Shown: positions 1 through 9,262, counted from the first letter of the stretch. The stretch is 64,000 nucleotides of DNA from Oxalobacteraceae bacterium (GCA_021298975.1 JAJTGC010000003.1:16299-80298); one strand, 5' to 3'. Notes: generated by a model not told the origin, from the letters alone. A program made the numbers and translations.

Positions 1-1
1 C

Positions 2-748
2 TCGTTGGAAGAAGACGGCAAATCAGTGGCCAGCTATGAATACAACGTGGAAGTTTCGCGTCGTGTGGTGGATTTTTCTCATGCGATTGGCGTGACAGTG
101 GAAGCCGAACTCGGCGTGCTGGGTTCGCTGGAAACCATGAAGGGCGATAAAGAAGATGGTCATGGTGCCGAGGGTACGATGACCCGCGAGCAGTTGCTGA
201 CCGATGCCAGTCAGGCCGCTGACTTCGTCCGTCAGACCCGGTGTGATGCGCTGGCCATTGCGATCGGAACCAGTCATGGTGCCTACAAATTTTCGCGCAA
301 ACCGACAGGCGACATTCTGGCGATTGACCGTATCAAGGAAATCCACGCACGCATTCCGAACACCCATCTGGTCATGCATGGCTCATCCAGCGTGCCGCAG
401 GAATTGCTGGCCGAGATACGTCAGTTCGGTGGCGACATGAAGGAGACCTATGGTGTGCCGGTAGAAGAAATTCAGGAAGGCATACGTCACGGGGTTCGCA
501 AGATCAATATCGATACCGACATTCGCCTGGCCATGACGGCTGCGGTGCGCCGCTACCTGTTTGAAAATCCGTCGAAATTCGATCCGCGCGATTATCTGAA
601 ACCAGCGCGGGACGCGGCGATGAAGATTGTGAAGGCGCGTTATTTGTCATTTGGTTGTGAAGGTCAGGCTGCAAAAATCAAGCCCTTGTCGCTGGAGAAA
701 ATGGCGGAGAAGTACAAGAAGGGTGAGTTGTCGCAGGTGGTTAACTGA
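2..748 (+). CDS. fbaA: Fructose-bisphosphate aldolase class II, 3' part (partial gene)
   Basis: The gene enters from the left edge, so only about the last 248 residues are present of a protein normally near 350. It splits fructose-1,6-bisphosphate into glyceraldehyde-3-phosphate and dihydroxyacetone phosphate, and runs in reverse in gluconeogenesis, in the cytoplasm. The class II (zinc-dependent) family is shown by the [11 protein letters not shown] segment, the metal- and phosphate-binding VMHGSSSVP segment and the INIDTDIR segment that lines the active site. The TTG at base 5 is an internal leucine codon, not the start. The gene ends just before a repeat-filled intergenic region. Confidence is high for the family. 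Confidence 0.93.
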   Translation, partial: SLEEDGKSVASYEYNVEVSRRVVDFSHAIGVTVEAELGVLGSLETMKGDKEDGHGAEGTMTREQLLTDASQAADFVRQTRCDALAIAIGTSHGAYKFSRKPTGDILAIDRIKEIHARIPNTHLVMHGSSSVPQELLAEIRQFGGDMKETYGVPVEEIQEGIRHGVRKINIDTDIRLAMTAAVRRYLFENPSKFDPRDYLKPARDAAMKIVKARYLSFGCEGQAAKIKPLSLEKMAEKYKKGELSQVVN

Positions 749-774
749 TCGCTGCTGTGACTGGCGACTAAAGA

Positions 775-1198
775 CACTGGATCCCGGCTTTCGCCCACTA
801 CTGTCCGGAACATTCGAAGTCATGCACCACTGAACACTGATGAGCAGTTTTTCTGACTAGATTGCATAGGATTTTTGCGGGCATTTCAGTCTTCTTGCTT
901 GGCTGGATTTTCGACGGATTGATGATGGACTCCAGCTTTCGCTGGGGTGACGGAATTTAGAACCATCAGCCTGAAAATCGGCACCCCGGCGAAAGCTGGG
1001 GTCCATGATCGTTAACGGTAAGAGACTGATCAGTTGGAATTCGTGTCAGGGCGGATGTTCCGGACAGCGGTGGGCTTTCGCCGAGATAACAATGTTGAGG
1101 GTAACAGTTCTAAAAACGTCATTCCGACTCAGACCGGGATTGCGATGTTGAGGGCAACTGCTCCAAAACGTCATCCCGGCGAAAGCCGGGATCCAGTG
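775..1198. repeat. Composite intergenic repeat block bounded by 21-base perfect inverted repeats
   Basis: This fills most of the 540 bases between fbaA and purC. The outer ends, 775-795 and 1178-1198, are exact reverse complements of 21 bases built around GGATCCCGGCTTTCGCC. Bases 779-1006 form an inner element that begins with GGATCCCGGCTTTCGC and ends with GCGAAAGCTGGGGTCC. Its first 151 bases (779-929) match 30345-30495 in reverse orientation with about 14 mismatches and no gaps by eye. Bases 1055-1080 carry another reversed fragment, and 1090-1126 and 1143-1178 are direct repeats of each other. I see no convincing ORF. Bases 749-774 and 1199-1288 hold nothing I recognise. It resembles a MITE or REP/BIME-type element. 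Confidence 0.8.
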
Positions 1199-1288
1199 TC
1201 GTTAATTTTATAAAAAGTATCTTCATACCCTGTGACCTGCATCAGCACCGCAATCCAGCATCCCGAAAGCATCACCCAAACATAAACC

Positions 1289-2185
1289 ATGAACAGTCTC
1301 TACCAATCCACCATCACCTCACTACCGCTACTGGGTCGCGGCAAAGTCCGTGACAACTACGCCGTGGGTGATGACAAAATATTGATCGTCACTTCCGATC
1401 GCCTGTCTGCTTTCGATGTCGTGATGAACGAGCCCATTCCTGCCAAAGGCCGAGTGCTCAATCAGATGTCCGACTTCTGGTTCGACAAGCTCGCGCATGT
1501 CGTGCCGAATCATCTGACAGGTATTGCACCGGAATCGGTGGTCTCTGCGGATGAGGCAGAGCAGGTGCGTGGACGCGCCGTTGTGGCCAAGCGCCTGAAA
1601 CCAATTCTGGTCGAGGCCGTCGTACGCGGCTATCTGATCGGATCGGGGTGGAAAGATTATCAGGCGACCGGTGCTGTCTGCGGCATTCCTTTGCCTGCCG
1701 GTTTGCAGATGGCAGCAAAACTTCCCGAGCCGCTCTTCACACCCGCAGCGAAGGCAGATATGGGTGAGCATGACGAAAACATCAGCTTTGATGAGATGGA
1801 AAAGCGCATTGGCCCCGTGCTGGCTGCGCACATGCGCGAGATCAGCATACAGCTGTATCAGACAGCGGCTGATTATGCGGCGACACGCGGCATCATCATC
1901 GCCGATACCAAGTTCGAATTTGGTTTGGACGAAAACGGCGTGCTGCATCTGATGGATGAGGTGCTGACTGCCGATTCATCACGTTTCTGGCCGGCAGATT
2001 CCTATGCGCCGGGAGGATCGCCGCCTTCATTTGACAAGCAATTCGTGCGTGATTATCTCGAGACGCTGAAAGACTGGAACAAGACCGCACCAGCGCCGGC
2101 GCTGCCTGCGGACGTTATTGAAAAAACCGGTGCCAAATATCGTGAGGCTTTGTATCGCCTCACCGGTCATCATCTGAAGGATTGA
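1289..2185 (+). CDS. purC: SAICAR synthase (phosphoribosylaminoimidazole-succinocarboxamide synthase)
   Basis: This enzyme joins CAIR and aspartate using ATP to give SAICAR in de novo purine synthesis. The 298-residue protein carries the GKVRDNY nucleotide-binding start at about residue 18, SDRLSAFD at 36, [14 protein letters not shown] at about 111, DTKFEFG at 206 and [13 protein letters not shown] at 223, all typical of PurC. The length fits the longer bacterial/fungal form, not the short E. coli form of about 237 residues. The ATG at 1289 is the first start before the conserved N-terminus. It is followed after one base by purE, so the purine genes form one operon, although no clear purine-repressor site is visible upstream. 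Confidence 0.96.
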   Translation: MNSLYQSTITSLPLLGRGKVRDNYAVGDDKILIVTSDRLSAFDVVMNEPIPAKGRVLNQMSDFWFDKLAHVVPNHLTGIAPESVVSADEAEQVRGRAVVAKRLKPILVEAVVRGYLIGSGWKDYQATGAVCGIPLPAGLQMAAKLPEPLFTPAAKADMGEHDENISFDEMEKRIGPVLAAHMREISIQLYQTAADYAATRGIIIADTKFEFGLDENGVLHLMDEVLTADSSRFWPADSYAPGGSPPSFDKQFVRDYLETLKDWNKTAPAPALPADVIEKTGAKYREALYRLTGHHLKD

Positions 2186-2186
2186 T

Positions 2187-2684
2187 ATGAGCACAGCAAA
2201 CAAGCCGCTGGTCGGTGTGGTGATGGGTTCCTCATCCGACTGGGATGTGATGCAGCATGCGGTCGCCATACTGAAAGAATTCGGTGTCGCGCATGAAGCG
2301 CAGGTATTGTCCGCGCACCGCATGCCGGATCAGATGTTCGACTACGCAAAGGCGGCACGCGAACGCGGACTGCGCGCCATCATCGCCGGTGCCGGCGGCG
2401 CTGCGCATCTGCCCGGCATGATCGCGTCGCAAACCATCGTGCCCGTGCTTGGCGTACCGGTGCCTTCCAAATATCTGCGCGGTGAAGATTCGCTGCTGTC
2501 CATTGTGCAAATGCCCAAAGGCATACCGGTGGCGACGTTTGCGATTGGCGAAGCGGGTGCGGCGAATGCAGCGCTGGCAGCGGTCGCGATGCTGGCAGCC
2601 GATGATTCCTCGCTTGCTGAAAAGCTGCTGCAATTCCGCGCGCAGCAAACCAAGGCCGCGATGGCCATGAAACTGCCTGAATGA
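2187..2684 (+). CDS. purE: N5-carboxyaminoimidazole ribonucleotide mutase
   Basis: PurE converts N5-CAIR into CAIR in purine synthesis and normally forms an octamer. The 165-residue protein shows the class I motifs GSSSDW (residues 14-19), SAHRMP (42-47, with the conserved histidine) and [11 protein letters not shown] (68-78). It starts one base after the purC stop codon, and its last four bases overlap the purK start in an ATGA arrangement, which points to translational coupling. The enzyme acts directly on the product of the next gene, PurK. Confidence 0.96.
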   Translation: MSTANKPLVGVVMGSSSDWDVMQHAVAILKEFGVAHEAQVLSAHRMPDQMFDYAKAARERGLRAIIAGAGGAAHLPGMIASQTIVPVLGVPVPSKYLRGEDSLLSIVQMPKGIPVATFAIGEAGAANAALAAVAMLAADDSSLAEKLLQFRAQQTKAAMAMKLPE

Positions 2685-3898
2685 ACAAAGTTACTCTGTC
2701 TGCGACCTCCTTCAAACCGCAAGCCTCACCCGCCACCTGGCTGGGTGTGATGGGGGGTGGCCAGCTCGGTCGCATGTTTGCGCATGCAGCACAGGCGATG
2801 GGCTACAAAGTCGCGGTGCTGGAGCCGTCAAGTGATTGTCCGGCCGGTCATGCAGCCGATCATTTGCTGTGCGCCCATTTGCTGTGCGCCAGCTACACCG
2901 ACGCCGCAGCGCTCGCCGAATTGGGCGAGCAGTGCGTTGCGGTGACAACGGAATTTGAAAACGTACCGGCACAAAGTCTTGCCACACTGGCGGTACACAG
3001 CTTCGTCGCACCGAGTGCGGATTGTGTGTCCGTTGCTCAGGACCGACTGATTGAAAAAAAATTCTTTGCTGACTGCGCACAGAAGTCCGGTGTGATGCCG
3101 GCACCCCATCATGCGATTAGCTCGCTTGCCGATATTGACAGCATTGATGAGGCGCTTTTGCCCGGCATACTGAAAACAGCGCGTCTGGGTTATGACGGCA
3201 AGGGTCAGGTCAGAGTGACTTCGCGTAGCGAGGCAAAAACTGCATTTGAAAATCTGCAGGGCGTGGTCTGTGTGCTGGAAAAAATGCTGCCCTTGGCCTA
3301 TGAAATTTCGGTACTCGCGGCGCGTGGTGCCGATGGCGAGGCAGTGGTGTATCCGATCGCGGAAAATGTGCATCGTGATGGTATTTTGTTTACCACGACT
3401 GTGCCCGGTCCGAATGTGACAGCCGATTGCGCCGCTCGCGCGCAGGCAGCGGCACTGGAAATCATCGGGCGCCTGAATTATGTGGGCGTACTTTGCATCG
3501 AGTTTTTTGTATTGAGGGATGGCACGCTGGTCGTCAATGAAATGGCACCTCGGCCGCACAACAGCGGTCATTACACCATTGACGCTTGCATCACCAGTCA
3601 GTTTGCGCAGCAGGTGCGTGCGATGGCGCGACTGCCTTTGGGTGATCCGCGTCAGCATTCCCCGGTGGTGATGCTCAACATCCTGGGCGATCTGTGGTTT
3701 GCCAACGGCAGCAGCACGGCAGTGGAACCTGCATGGGATCAGCTACTGGCCCTGCCCGGTGCTAACTTGCATTTGTACGGCAAAGATGATCCGCGCCCCG
3801 GACGTAAAATGGGTCATGTGAGTTTTGTTGCGCCCACACTCGCGCAGGCACAAGACAACTTGCAAGCGGCCTGCAGGCTGCTTGGTCTGTCGGCCTGA
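2681..3898 (+). CDS. purK: N5-carboxyaminoimidazole ribonucleotide synthase
   Basis: PurK uses ATP and bicarbonate to carboxylate AIR to N5-CAIR, the substrate of PurE. It is an ATP-grasp protein of 405 residues. The N-terminal GGGQLGRM motif lies at residues 25-32 and the ATP-grasp core includes [13 protein letters not shown] and ENVHRDGIL, with [14 protein letters not shown] near the end of the catalytic domain. The start overlaps purE by four bases. An oddity is an exact 15-base tandem duplication at 2861-2890 that repeats HLLCA at residues 61-70, in a surface region where relatives have a single copy. Confidence 0.95.
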   Translation: MNKVTLSATSFKPQASPATWLGVMGGGQLGRMFAHAAQAMGYKVAVLEPSSDCPAGHAADHLLCAHLLCASYTDAAALAELGEQCVAVTTEFENVPAQSLATLAVHSFVAPSADCVSVAQDRLIEKKFFADCAQKSGVMPAPHHAISSLADIDSIDEALLPGILKTARLGYDGKGQVRVTSRSEAKTAFENLQGVVCVLEKMLPLAYEISVLAARGADGEAVVYPIAENVHRDGILFTTTVPGPNVTADCAARAQAAALEIIGRLNYVGVLCIEFFVLRDGTLVVNEMAPRPHNSGHYTIDACITSQFAQQVRAMARLPLGDPRQHSPVVMLNILGDLWFANGSSTAVEPAWDQLLALPGANLHLYGKDDPRPGRKMGHVSFVAPTLAQAQDNLQAACRLLGLSA

Positions 3899-3908
3899 TT
3901 TGTTTCTC

Positions 3909-4967
3909 ATGGATCCTGATTTGTCTCCCGATCTGTTTCCTGATTCAGAACGCATACGCACTGCTGCAGCCTTGCTGGAAGCAGGCAAACTCGTCGCGTT
4001 TCCTACCGAAACAGTTTATGGACTGGGTGCCGATGCAGAAAACCCCGACGCAGTACGGGCGATTTTTGCAGCGAAAGGTCGGCCAGCCGATCACCCGCTG
4101 ATTGTGCATGTGGCGCGCAACGGGGATCTTCAGCGCTGGGCGCGTGAAGTACCCTCGCAGGCACAGCAATTGATCGCCGCATTCTGGCCGGGTCCGCTCA
4201 CCTTGATTCTTCCGCGTGCTTCGCAGGTACCTGCAGTGGTGGCCGGTGGACAGGATTCGATTGGGTTGCGTTGTCCTTCGCATCCGGTCGCGCAGGCATT
4301 GCTTGCCGCTTTCAAGCACGGGCAGGGTGGTATCGCAGGCCCCTCGGCCAATCGTTTCGGTCACGTGAGTCCCACCACCGCGCAGCATGTCATTGATGAG
4401 TTTGGTACGCCTGGCTTGGCCAGTGAAAGTCCGCTGGCTTGCGTGCTCGATGGCGGACAGAGCGACGTTGGTATTGAATCGACCATCATCGATCTCTCTC
4501 GGCTGGGTACTCAGGGTCCGGTGTTGTTGCGGCCCGGTCGTATCAGTGCCGCGCAGATCGCTGAAATTCTGGGTGATATGCCGTCCATGCCGGATCGCGC
4601 GGCGCCGCGCGTATCAGGCAGTCTGGATGCACACTATGCGCCGAACACACCGCTGGCGCTGGTTACCGCCGCACAGCTGCCAGAACTCATGCAACGGCTG
4701 TCCGTGCGGGGGCGACGTTTTGCGCTGATGTATCACACGCCCGGTGCGACGAATTCACATGCGGCAGTGTGTTTGCCATTGAGCGCAGAGCCGCAGGCTT
4801 ATGCGCATGCGCTGTATGCCACGCTTCGCATGCTGGATAGGAAATCTTGCGAACTGATTCTGGTCGAACAGCCACCGCAAGACGAACGCTGGCAGGGCGT
4901 CAATGATCGCTTGCGACGCGCGGCGTTTGATTCAGCGGGCGTGCTGGAGCGGCTGCTGTATGTCTGA
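3909..4967 (+). CDS. tsaC: L-threonylcarbamoyladenylate synthase, Sua5/YrdC type
   Basis: This enzyme makes threonylcarbamoyl-AMP from threonine, bicarbonate and ATP, the first step of the t6A37 modification of tRNAs that read ANN codons. The YrdC domain is clear from FPTETVYGLGADA (residues 31-43), KGRPADHPLIVH (56-67) and the later SANRFGHVSPT and DGG..GIESTIIDL segments. At 352 residues it is the long Sua5 form, with the C-terminal Sua5 domain after about residue 240. An upstream in-frame ATG at 3825 lies within purK; I prefer 3909, ten bases after the purK stop, because it removes a non-conserved N-terminus. It ends two bases from the convergent flavin reductase gene. Confidence 0.9.
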   Translation: MDPDLSPDLFPDSERIRTAAALLEAGKLVAFPTETVYGLGADAENPDAVRAIFAAKGRPADHPLIVHVARNGDLQRWAREVPSQAQQLIAAFWPGPLTLILPRASQVPAVVAGGQDSIGLRCPSHPVAQALLAAFKHGQGGIAGPSANRFGHVSPTTAQHVIDEFGTPGLASESPLACVLDGGQSDVGIESTIIDLSRLGTQGPVLLRPGRISAAQIAEILGDMPSMPDRAAPRVSGSLDAHYAPNTPLALVTAAQLPELMQRLSVRGRRFALMYHTPGATNSHAAVCLPLSAEPQAYAHALYATLRMLDRKSCELILVEQPPQDERWQGVNDRLRRAAFDSAGVLERLLYV

Positions 4968-4969
4968 AT

Positions 4970-5497
4970 TCAGTCTATTTCAGCAATCCGCGAAAAGCGG
5001 CTGCCATGAAACACCAGACTCGGCTTGGTTTCATAGGCACAGCGCTCGACTTGACCCACCAAAATAAAATGATCGCCTTCCGGATGCTGGCTGCGATTGT
5101 GGCATTCGAACCAGGCCGCGACGCCATGCAGCACCGGCAGGCCGGTCGATGATAAATCGAATCCCACGCCTTCAAATCGATCCTCGACCCGGCTGGCAAA
5201 TCGTTCAGCGAGATCGGCCTGATCGCTGGCCAATACGTTGATTACATAGTGGGCATTGGCCTGAAACAGCCGTGCACCCCGCGATTGTGCCGACAGGCTC
5301 CACAGCACCAGGGGCGGATTCAGCGACACCGAATTGAAGGAGCTGGCGGTCATGCCGAAAAATCTGCCGTTGTCGTCGCGCGTGGTGATGACGGTCACGC
5401 CGGTCGCAAACTGCGAAAGCGCACTGCGGAAATGGCGTTCGTCGAATTCGGGCAGGGCGGCGGTCGTGGCTTGGGTGGCCATAGCAGGTTGGGTCAT
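4970..5497 (-). CDS. Flavin reductase-like, FMN-binding protein
   Basis: This 175-residue protein belongs to the flavin reductase-like domain family (the reductase component of two-component flavin monooxygenases, HpaC-like). Signature segments are FATGVTVITT, GMTASSFNSVSLNPPLVLWS, which binds the flavin, and the C-terminal GDHFILVGQVE. It would supply reduced flavin using NAD(P)H, but no partner oxygenase is nearby, so its substrate system is unknown. It lies alone on the minus strand, convergent with sua5 and divergent from the AMP-binding fragment gene that begins about 90 bases away. Confidence 0.82.
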   Translation of the reverse strand: MTQPAMATQATTAALPEFDERHFRSALSQFATGVTVITTRDDNGRFFGMTASSFNSVSLNPPLVLWSLSAQSRGARLFQANAHYVINVLASDQADLAERFASRVEDRFEGVGFDLSSTGLPVLHGVAAWFECHNRSQHPEGDHFILVGQVERCAYETKPSLVFHGSRFSRIAEID

Positions 5498-5585
5498 GAG
5501 CGCAAGTTCTGTTGGGATGGCAGATTATGCCTAAAAAGTGGAAAACGGGTTTTCTGTAGAGAAAATCTCCGGGTTTTTACTTACA

Positions 5586-6248
5586 ATGCACTTTCCAGCC
5601 GACAATTCCACCAAGATGCTCGCTTTACTTCAGCACCTGGCAGAGGTGCATTCCGATGCCGTTGCCTATGTCTTGCCCGATCGCGTGATCACTTACCGGC
5701 GTTTTTGGTCACGCGTCGAGCGCGCCTGCGCTCGGCTGCAGGGCGAGTGGGGTGTGCGGCAGGGCGATGTCGTGGCCTACGTGGGTCATGGTCATCCCGA
5801 TGCGTTGATACTGTATTTCGCGCTTCTGCGTCTGGGCGCTTCGCTTTTTCCTCTAGAGGCGCTTGCGCCCGACCTTGTGCAGACCGGTTTGATCAGCCAG
5901 CCGGTGTCACTGATTCTCCATGATGACGACATGCCGTTCGACACGGCAAAAGCCCGGCCATTGCAGCTTTTGCTGGAGAACTGGTGTCACTATGAGCCGC
6001 TCTGCGTGGAAGAAGTTTCATCCAACGGGCGGCTGCTGGTCAGAGCCGACAACGGTCATACGCAGTCACTGACGATGGATCATTTGCTCAGCGCCATGGC
6101 ACCCCAAGCCCGATCCTTGTTTGTGAGCGAGCAGATTTTTTCGCAGGATATACTGACGAGCGTTATTTTCCCCGCCTTGCATGCGGCGCGGGAGCTGATT
6201 TTTTCTGCTACCAATACAGCAGGCACGCGCCAGCGAACTGGCTCTTGA
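5586..6248 (+). CDS. Short AMP-binding (acyl-CoA synthetase N-terminal) like protein
   Basis: The protein of about 220 residues resembles the first part of adenylate-forming enzymes: DRVITYRRFWSRVERACARL and VVAYVGHGHPDALILYFALLRLGASLFPLE match the N-terminal region in which the acyl substrate site begins. The expected phosphate-binding loop rich in Ser, Thr and Gly (TSGTTGxPKG) is not present, and nothing after about residue 200 resembles the C-terminal domain. It is therefore either a decayed gene or a shortened relative with another role. The start is uncertain: GTG 5538, ATG 5586 and ATG 5613 are in frame, and none has a strong ribosome-binding site. It is followed within 15 bases by msrA and may be cotranscribed with it. 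Confidence 0.6.
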   Translation: MHFPADNSTKMLALLQHLAEVHSDAVAYVLPDRVITYRRFWSRVERACARLQGEWGVRQGDVVAYVGHGHPDALILYFALLRLGASLFPLEALAPDLVQTGLISQPVSLILHDDDMPFDTAKARPLQLLLENWCHYEPLCVEEVSSNGRLLVRADNGHTQSLTMDHLLSAMAPQARSLFVSEQIFSQDILTSVIFPALHAARELIFSATNTAGTRQRTGS

Positions 6249-6261
6249 ACAGGTGACGACG

Positions 6262-6795
6262 ATGACGATGGAAATGGCGACGGTAGGTGGCGGCTGTTTT
6301 TGGTGTACGGAAGCCGTATATCAGCAGCTCATCGGTGTGGACAAGGTTGAGTCAGGTTACAGCGGTGGCCGTATCCTCAACCCGACCTATGAACAAATCT
6401 GTGAGGGCAATACCGGCCATGCAGAGGTGATACGCATACACTTTGACAACACGGTCGTCAGCTATCGCGACATCCTCGAGATTCTTTTCACCATACATGA
6501 TCCGACCACACTCAATCGTCAGGGGAATGACGTGGGGACACAGTATCGGTCTGTAATTTACACGCATTCGGCAGAGCAAATGGCAACGGCCAGAGAAGTC
6601 ATTGCTGCCATGGCGCATGTGTGGGATGCGCCGATTGTCACCGAACTAGAGGAAGCGCCCGTCTTCTATCCGGCCGAGGCATATCACCAAAATTATTTCC
6701 TTGATCATCCTATGCAGTCCTATTGTGCTTTTGTGGTGGCGCCGAAAGTCACGAAGTTCAGACAAGTGTTTGCCTCTCGTGCCAAAAAAAGCTGA
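6262..6795 (+). CDS. msrA: Peptide-methionine (S)-S-oxide reductase
   Basis: MsrA repairs the S form of methionine sulfoxide in proteins and free methionine, in the cytoplasm with thioredoxin as reductant. The catalytic motif GCFWCTEA has its nucleophile Cys at about residue 12, followed by the typical GVDKVESGYSGG and YEQICEGNTGHAEV segments and by FFTIHDPTTLNRQGNDVGTQYRS-like sequence. A GTG at 6253 is also in frame, but ATG 6262 is better spaced from the AACAGG ribosome-binding site. The gene ends one base before the convergent cfa gene. Confidence 0.94.
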   Translation: MTMEMATVGGGCFWCTEAVYQQLIGVDKVESGYSGGRILNPTYEQICEGNTGHAEVIRIHFDNTVVSYRDILEILFTIHDPTTLNRQGNDVGTQYRSVIYTHSAEQMATAREVIAAMAHVWDAPIVTELEEAPVFYPAEAYHQNYFLDHPMQSYCAFVVAPKVTKFRQVFASRAKKS

Positions 6796-6796
6796 A

Positions 6797-8011
6797 TCAC
6801 TGGGTTGGATACATGTATTGCCTTGACCATTCGAGTCGGTTCGCGTCTCGACCCGATCGGCCGCAAACTACCTGATACAAACTGATCCAGTCATGCTGAA
6901 ACGCATGAGCACAACCCGCCAGATAAATACGCCAGATACGATAACGCCGCTCATCCACCAGTGAACGTATGTGCACAGCATTGCGTTCGAAATTTTCTGC
7001 CCACAAGCTGCAGGTGCGCGCATAGTGACGGCGCAGATTTTCGATATCCAGTGTTTCCAGCCCGCCTTCCTGCATCGTTTTGAGTACCGTACTTATATGC
7101 GGTAACTCCCCGTGAGGAAATACGTAGCTGTTGATGAAATCACCTGCACCATAGCGCGCGTTTCCTTCCAGGACATCCGTGGTGGTAATGCCGTGATTCA
7201 TCACCAGACCGTCATCATTCAGAAGTTTGCGAATACTTGAGAAATAAAGCGACAGATTTTTCAAGCCCACATGCTCGAACATGCCGACGCTGGTAATGCG
7301 GTCGTATCGTCCGCTGACATCACGATAGTCTTCCAGTCGTATGCTGATTCTGTCCGACAATCCCGCCGCACGAATACGTTCGGTTGCCAGCTCATATTGA
7401 TTCTTTGAGAGGGTAATGCCGGTGCAGTGCGCACCGAATTTTTCTGCTGCGCGCATCACCAGCGAGCCCCAGCCACAGCCAATATCCAGCAGCCTGTCCC
7501 CGGGCCGCACGCGAATCTTGGTCAGTATGTGATCTATTTTTTTTAGTTGGGCTGTTGCGAGATCTTGTTCGCCCGTGTCGAAATAGGCGCAGGAATACAC
7601 CATACCGGTATCAAGGAAAGCAGCGTAGAACGCATTCGACACATCATAGTGATAAGCAATCGCAGCAGCATCCTCGTGCCGGGTGTGAGACAGCGACCCC
7701 AGCCATCGAGTGAAAGACTGCGGCTTAGTAATGAGCGCCTGATGCGCAAGCGCATTGGCCACATCAATGATCGCTTTGAGATGACCTTCGACCTCGAGCT
7801 TGCCTTCTACATAAGCACGCCCCAAGTTGGCTAATGAAGGATTGAGCAGATAGGCCAGCGCCGACGCGCGCGGCACACGGATGGTCACTTCCGGCGTTCG
7901 CGACGACAGATCAAAATGCCGGCCATTCCACAATTGCACACGCAAAGGCAGCGCAGGTTGGCTGCGCATGCTGCTGATCCACGACGCGAGTCTCTTTTCC
8001 CAAAACATCAT
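6797..8011 (-). CDS. cfa: Cyclopropane-fatty-acyl-phospholipid synthase
   Basis: The enzyme transfers a methylene from S-adenosylmethionine to the double bond of unsaturated acyl chains in membrane phospholipids, usually in stationary phase or acid stress. The 404-residue protein has the lipid-binding N-terminal domain, then YHYDVSNAFYAAFLD and MVYSCAYF (about residues 120-143), and the SAM-binding LLDIGCGWGSL (174-184). The C-terminal part, with FPHGELP, also fits. The gene starts with two consecutive ATG codons next to a GGAGG; either could be used. It is convergent with msrA and stands alone. Confidence 0.92.
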   Translation of the reverse strand: MMFWEKRLASWISSMRSQPALPLRVQLWNGRHFDLSSRTPEVTIRVPRASALAYLLNPSLANLGRAYVEGKLEVEGHLKAIIDVANALAHQALITKPQSFTRWLGSLSHTRHEDAAAIAYHYDVSNAFYAAFLDTGMVYSCAYFDTGEQDLATAQLKKIDHILTKIRVRPGDRLLDIGCGWGSLVMRAAEKFGAHCTGITLSKNQYELATERIRAAGLSDRISIRLEDYRDVSGRYDRITSVGMFEHVGLKNLSLYFSSIRKLLNDDGLVMNHGITTTDVLEGNARYGAGDFINSYVFPHGELPHISTVLKTMQEGGLETLDIENLRRHYARTCSLWAENFERNAVHIRSLVDERRYRIWRIYLAGCAHAFQHDWISLYQVVCGRSGRDANRLEWSRQYMYPTQ

Positions 8012-8173
8012 GCCTCCGGTAGAGAGACATCATGGTTTGCTTTTTCCCGGGTCAGGTTGATGCTGATCCAAGTAGCAATGACTTTTAAGCAAAGGCACTG
8101 GATCGCTCTTGGCGGGTGCCCGCTGACTTGCAAGCCAGAGCCGTATCGCGGGCAGACCGCACGCGATATACCC

Positions 8174-9220
8174 CTATTGATTTTGATTCGATCGACCTTG
8201 GTGCTGATGATTTCGCTTGCTCTGGGTAGCAGGACTATGCTTTTCCAACAAAAGTCTGACGCCTACCAAGGTGTACCTTGTATCTGCAGTGTTCCAGTTT
8301 CGAAATTGGCAGCGAGAATAAAACGCCCAGGTATGCCATGAGCCACCACGACGGACGCGAAGATCTCCACTGGGTGGGCCCCTGGGATTGGTGCGGGCGT
8401 CTGGTGGATACTTATCTGAATAAAAATCCGACACCCATTCCCACACGTTCCCATTCATGTCATGAAGCCCGAAGGCATTTGGCTTGAAGCTGCCAACGGG
8501 TGCAGTAAAAGGATATCCATCTGAATATTTCTGCGCAAAGTTATTCCACTTGTCCCAATATTTCAATGCACTTTGATCATACAGGTTGGCGAACAAGCGC
8601 AAGGACTGTGGGTCATCACCGACACCAAACCTCGATTGTGTTTTGGCCAGGCAGGCGTACTCCCACTCAGCTTCGGTGGGCAAGCGATATCTCTTCCCTT
8701 CTTTTTTTGACAGCCACTTAGCCAAATTGACGGCGTCATTCCACGTTATGTTAATCACCGGATCGCGGTCGGTTTGTGCGAAGCCAGGATTTTTCCAGGA
8801 GTACTTTAGGTCGCGTCCCTCAAAGGCGTCTTTTTTTATCGTTGTGCTGGCATTGTATTTTTCATCGAATCCGTAACCACCCGTTTTATCTTTGATTGAC
8901 TCCGGTAGGTAACCAGACCTTGTAATAAATTTTTTAAAATCTCCGACCGTAACTTCATGCTTTCCCAAAAAGAAGGGTCGACTGATGTTGACCTCGTGTG
9001 CAGGCAGTTCATCACCTAAATCATGAAATCGAGATGCCTCGAATTCCGGGAATACTTTCCGCATCGATTCAATTGATTCTGTTCTCCCCATCACAAATGA
9101 ACCTGCAGGAATTAAAACGAATGCCATGCCAAGTGAATTGATAAATTCTTCAGCGTAGGCAGGTAATGGACTGGAAAAAGCCAATATAAAAAAAACTATT
9201 TTTGATTTAACTCCAACCAC
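8174..9220 (-). CDS. Secreted FGE-sulfatase domain protein lacking the first catalytic Cys
   Basis: The 348-residue protein opens with a signal peptide (KIVFFILAFSSPLPAYA) and then has the formylglycine-generating-enzyme/SUMF1 fold: GMAFVLIPAGSFVMG, PTEAEWEYA (181-189), NGNVWEW (256-262) and RRGGSW (290-295). In true FGE two cysteines sit after GGSW; here the first position is not Cys (GGSWHTWAFYSRC) and only Cys304 remains, so sulfatase activation is unlikely. A periplasmic or surface role is inferred from the signal peptide. The start is a GTG. Both the gene and its codon use are visibly richer in A and T than the neighbours, which suggests horizontal acquisition. Its last residues are rich in Gln, Asn and Lys. 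Function unknown. Confidence 0.8.
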   Translation of the reverse strand: MVGVKSKIVFFILAFSSPLPAYAEEFINSLGMAFVLIPAGSFVMGRTESIESMRKVFPEFEASRFHDLGDELPAHEVNISRPFFLGKHEVTVGDFKKFITRSGYLPESIKDKTGGYGFDEKYNASTTIKKDAFEGRDLKYSWKNPGFAQTDRDPVINITWNDAVNLAKWLSKKEGKRYRLPTEAEWEYACLAKTQSRFGVGDDPQSLRLFANLYDQSALKYWDKWNNFAQKYSDGYPFTAPVGSFKPNAFGLHDMNGNVWEWVSDFYSDKYPPDARTNPRGPPSGDLRVRRGGSWHTWAFYSRCQFRNWNTADTRYTLVGVRLLLEKHSPATQSKRNHQHQGRSNQNQ

Positions 9221-9262
9221 GTTCGGTATTCCTATTGTGTTTGAATGTTATAGGATTTTTAT

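Noticed and set aside
775..1198. CRISPR-like array in the fbaA-purC gap
   Set aside because: The repeats are inverted and nested, not a row of identical direct repeats with equal spacers, and no cas gene is present.
2828..3658. Long minus-strand ORF opposite purK
   Set aside because: It is a codon-bias shadow of purK, with no recognisable motif.
3825..3908. Upstream extension of the sua5 gene overlapping purK
   Set aside because: The extra 28 residues overlap purK and are not Sua5-like; ATG 3909 begins just before the YrdC domain.
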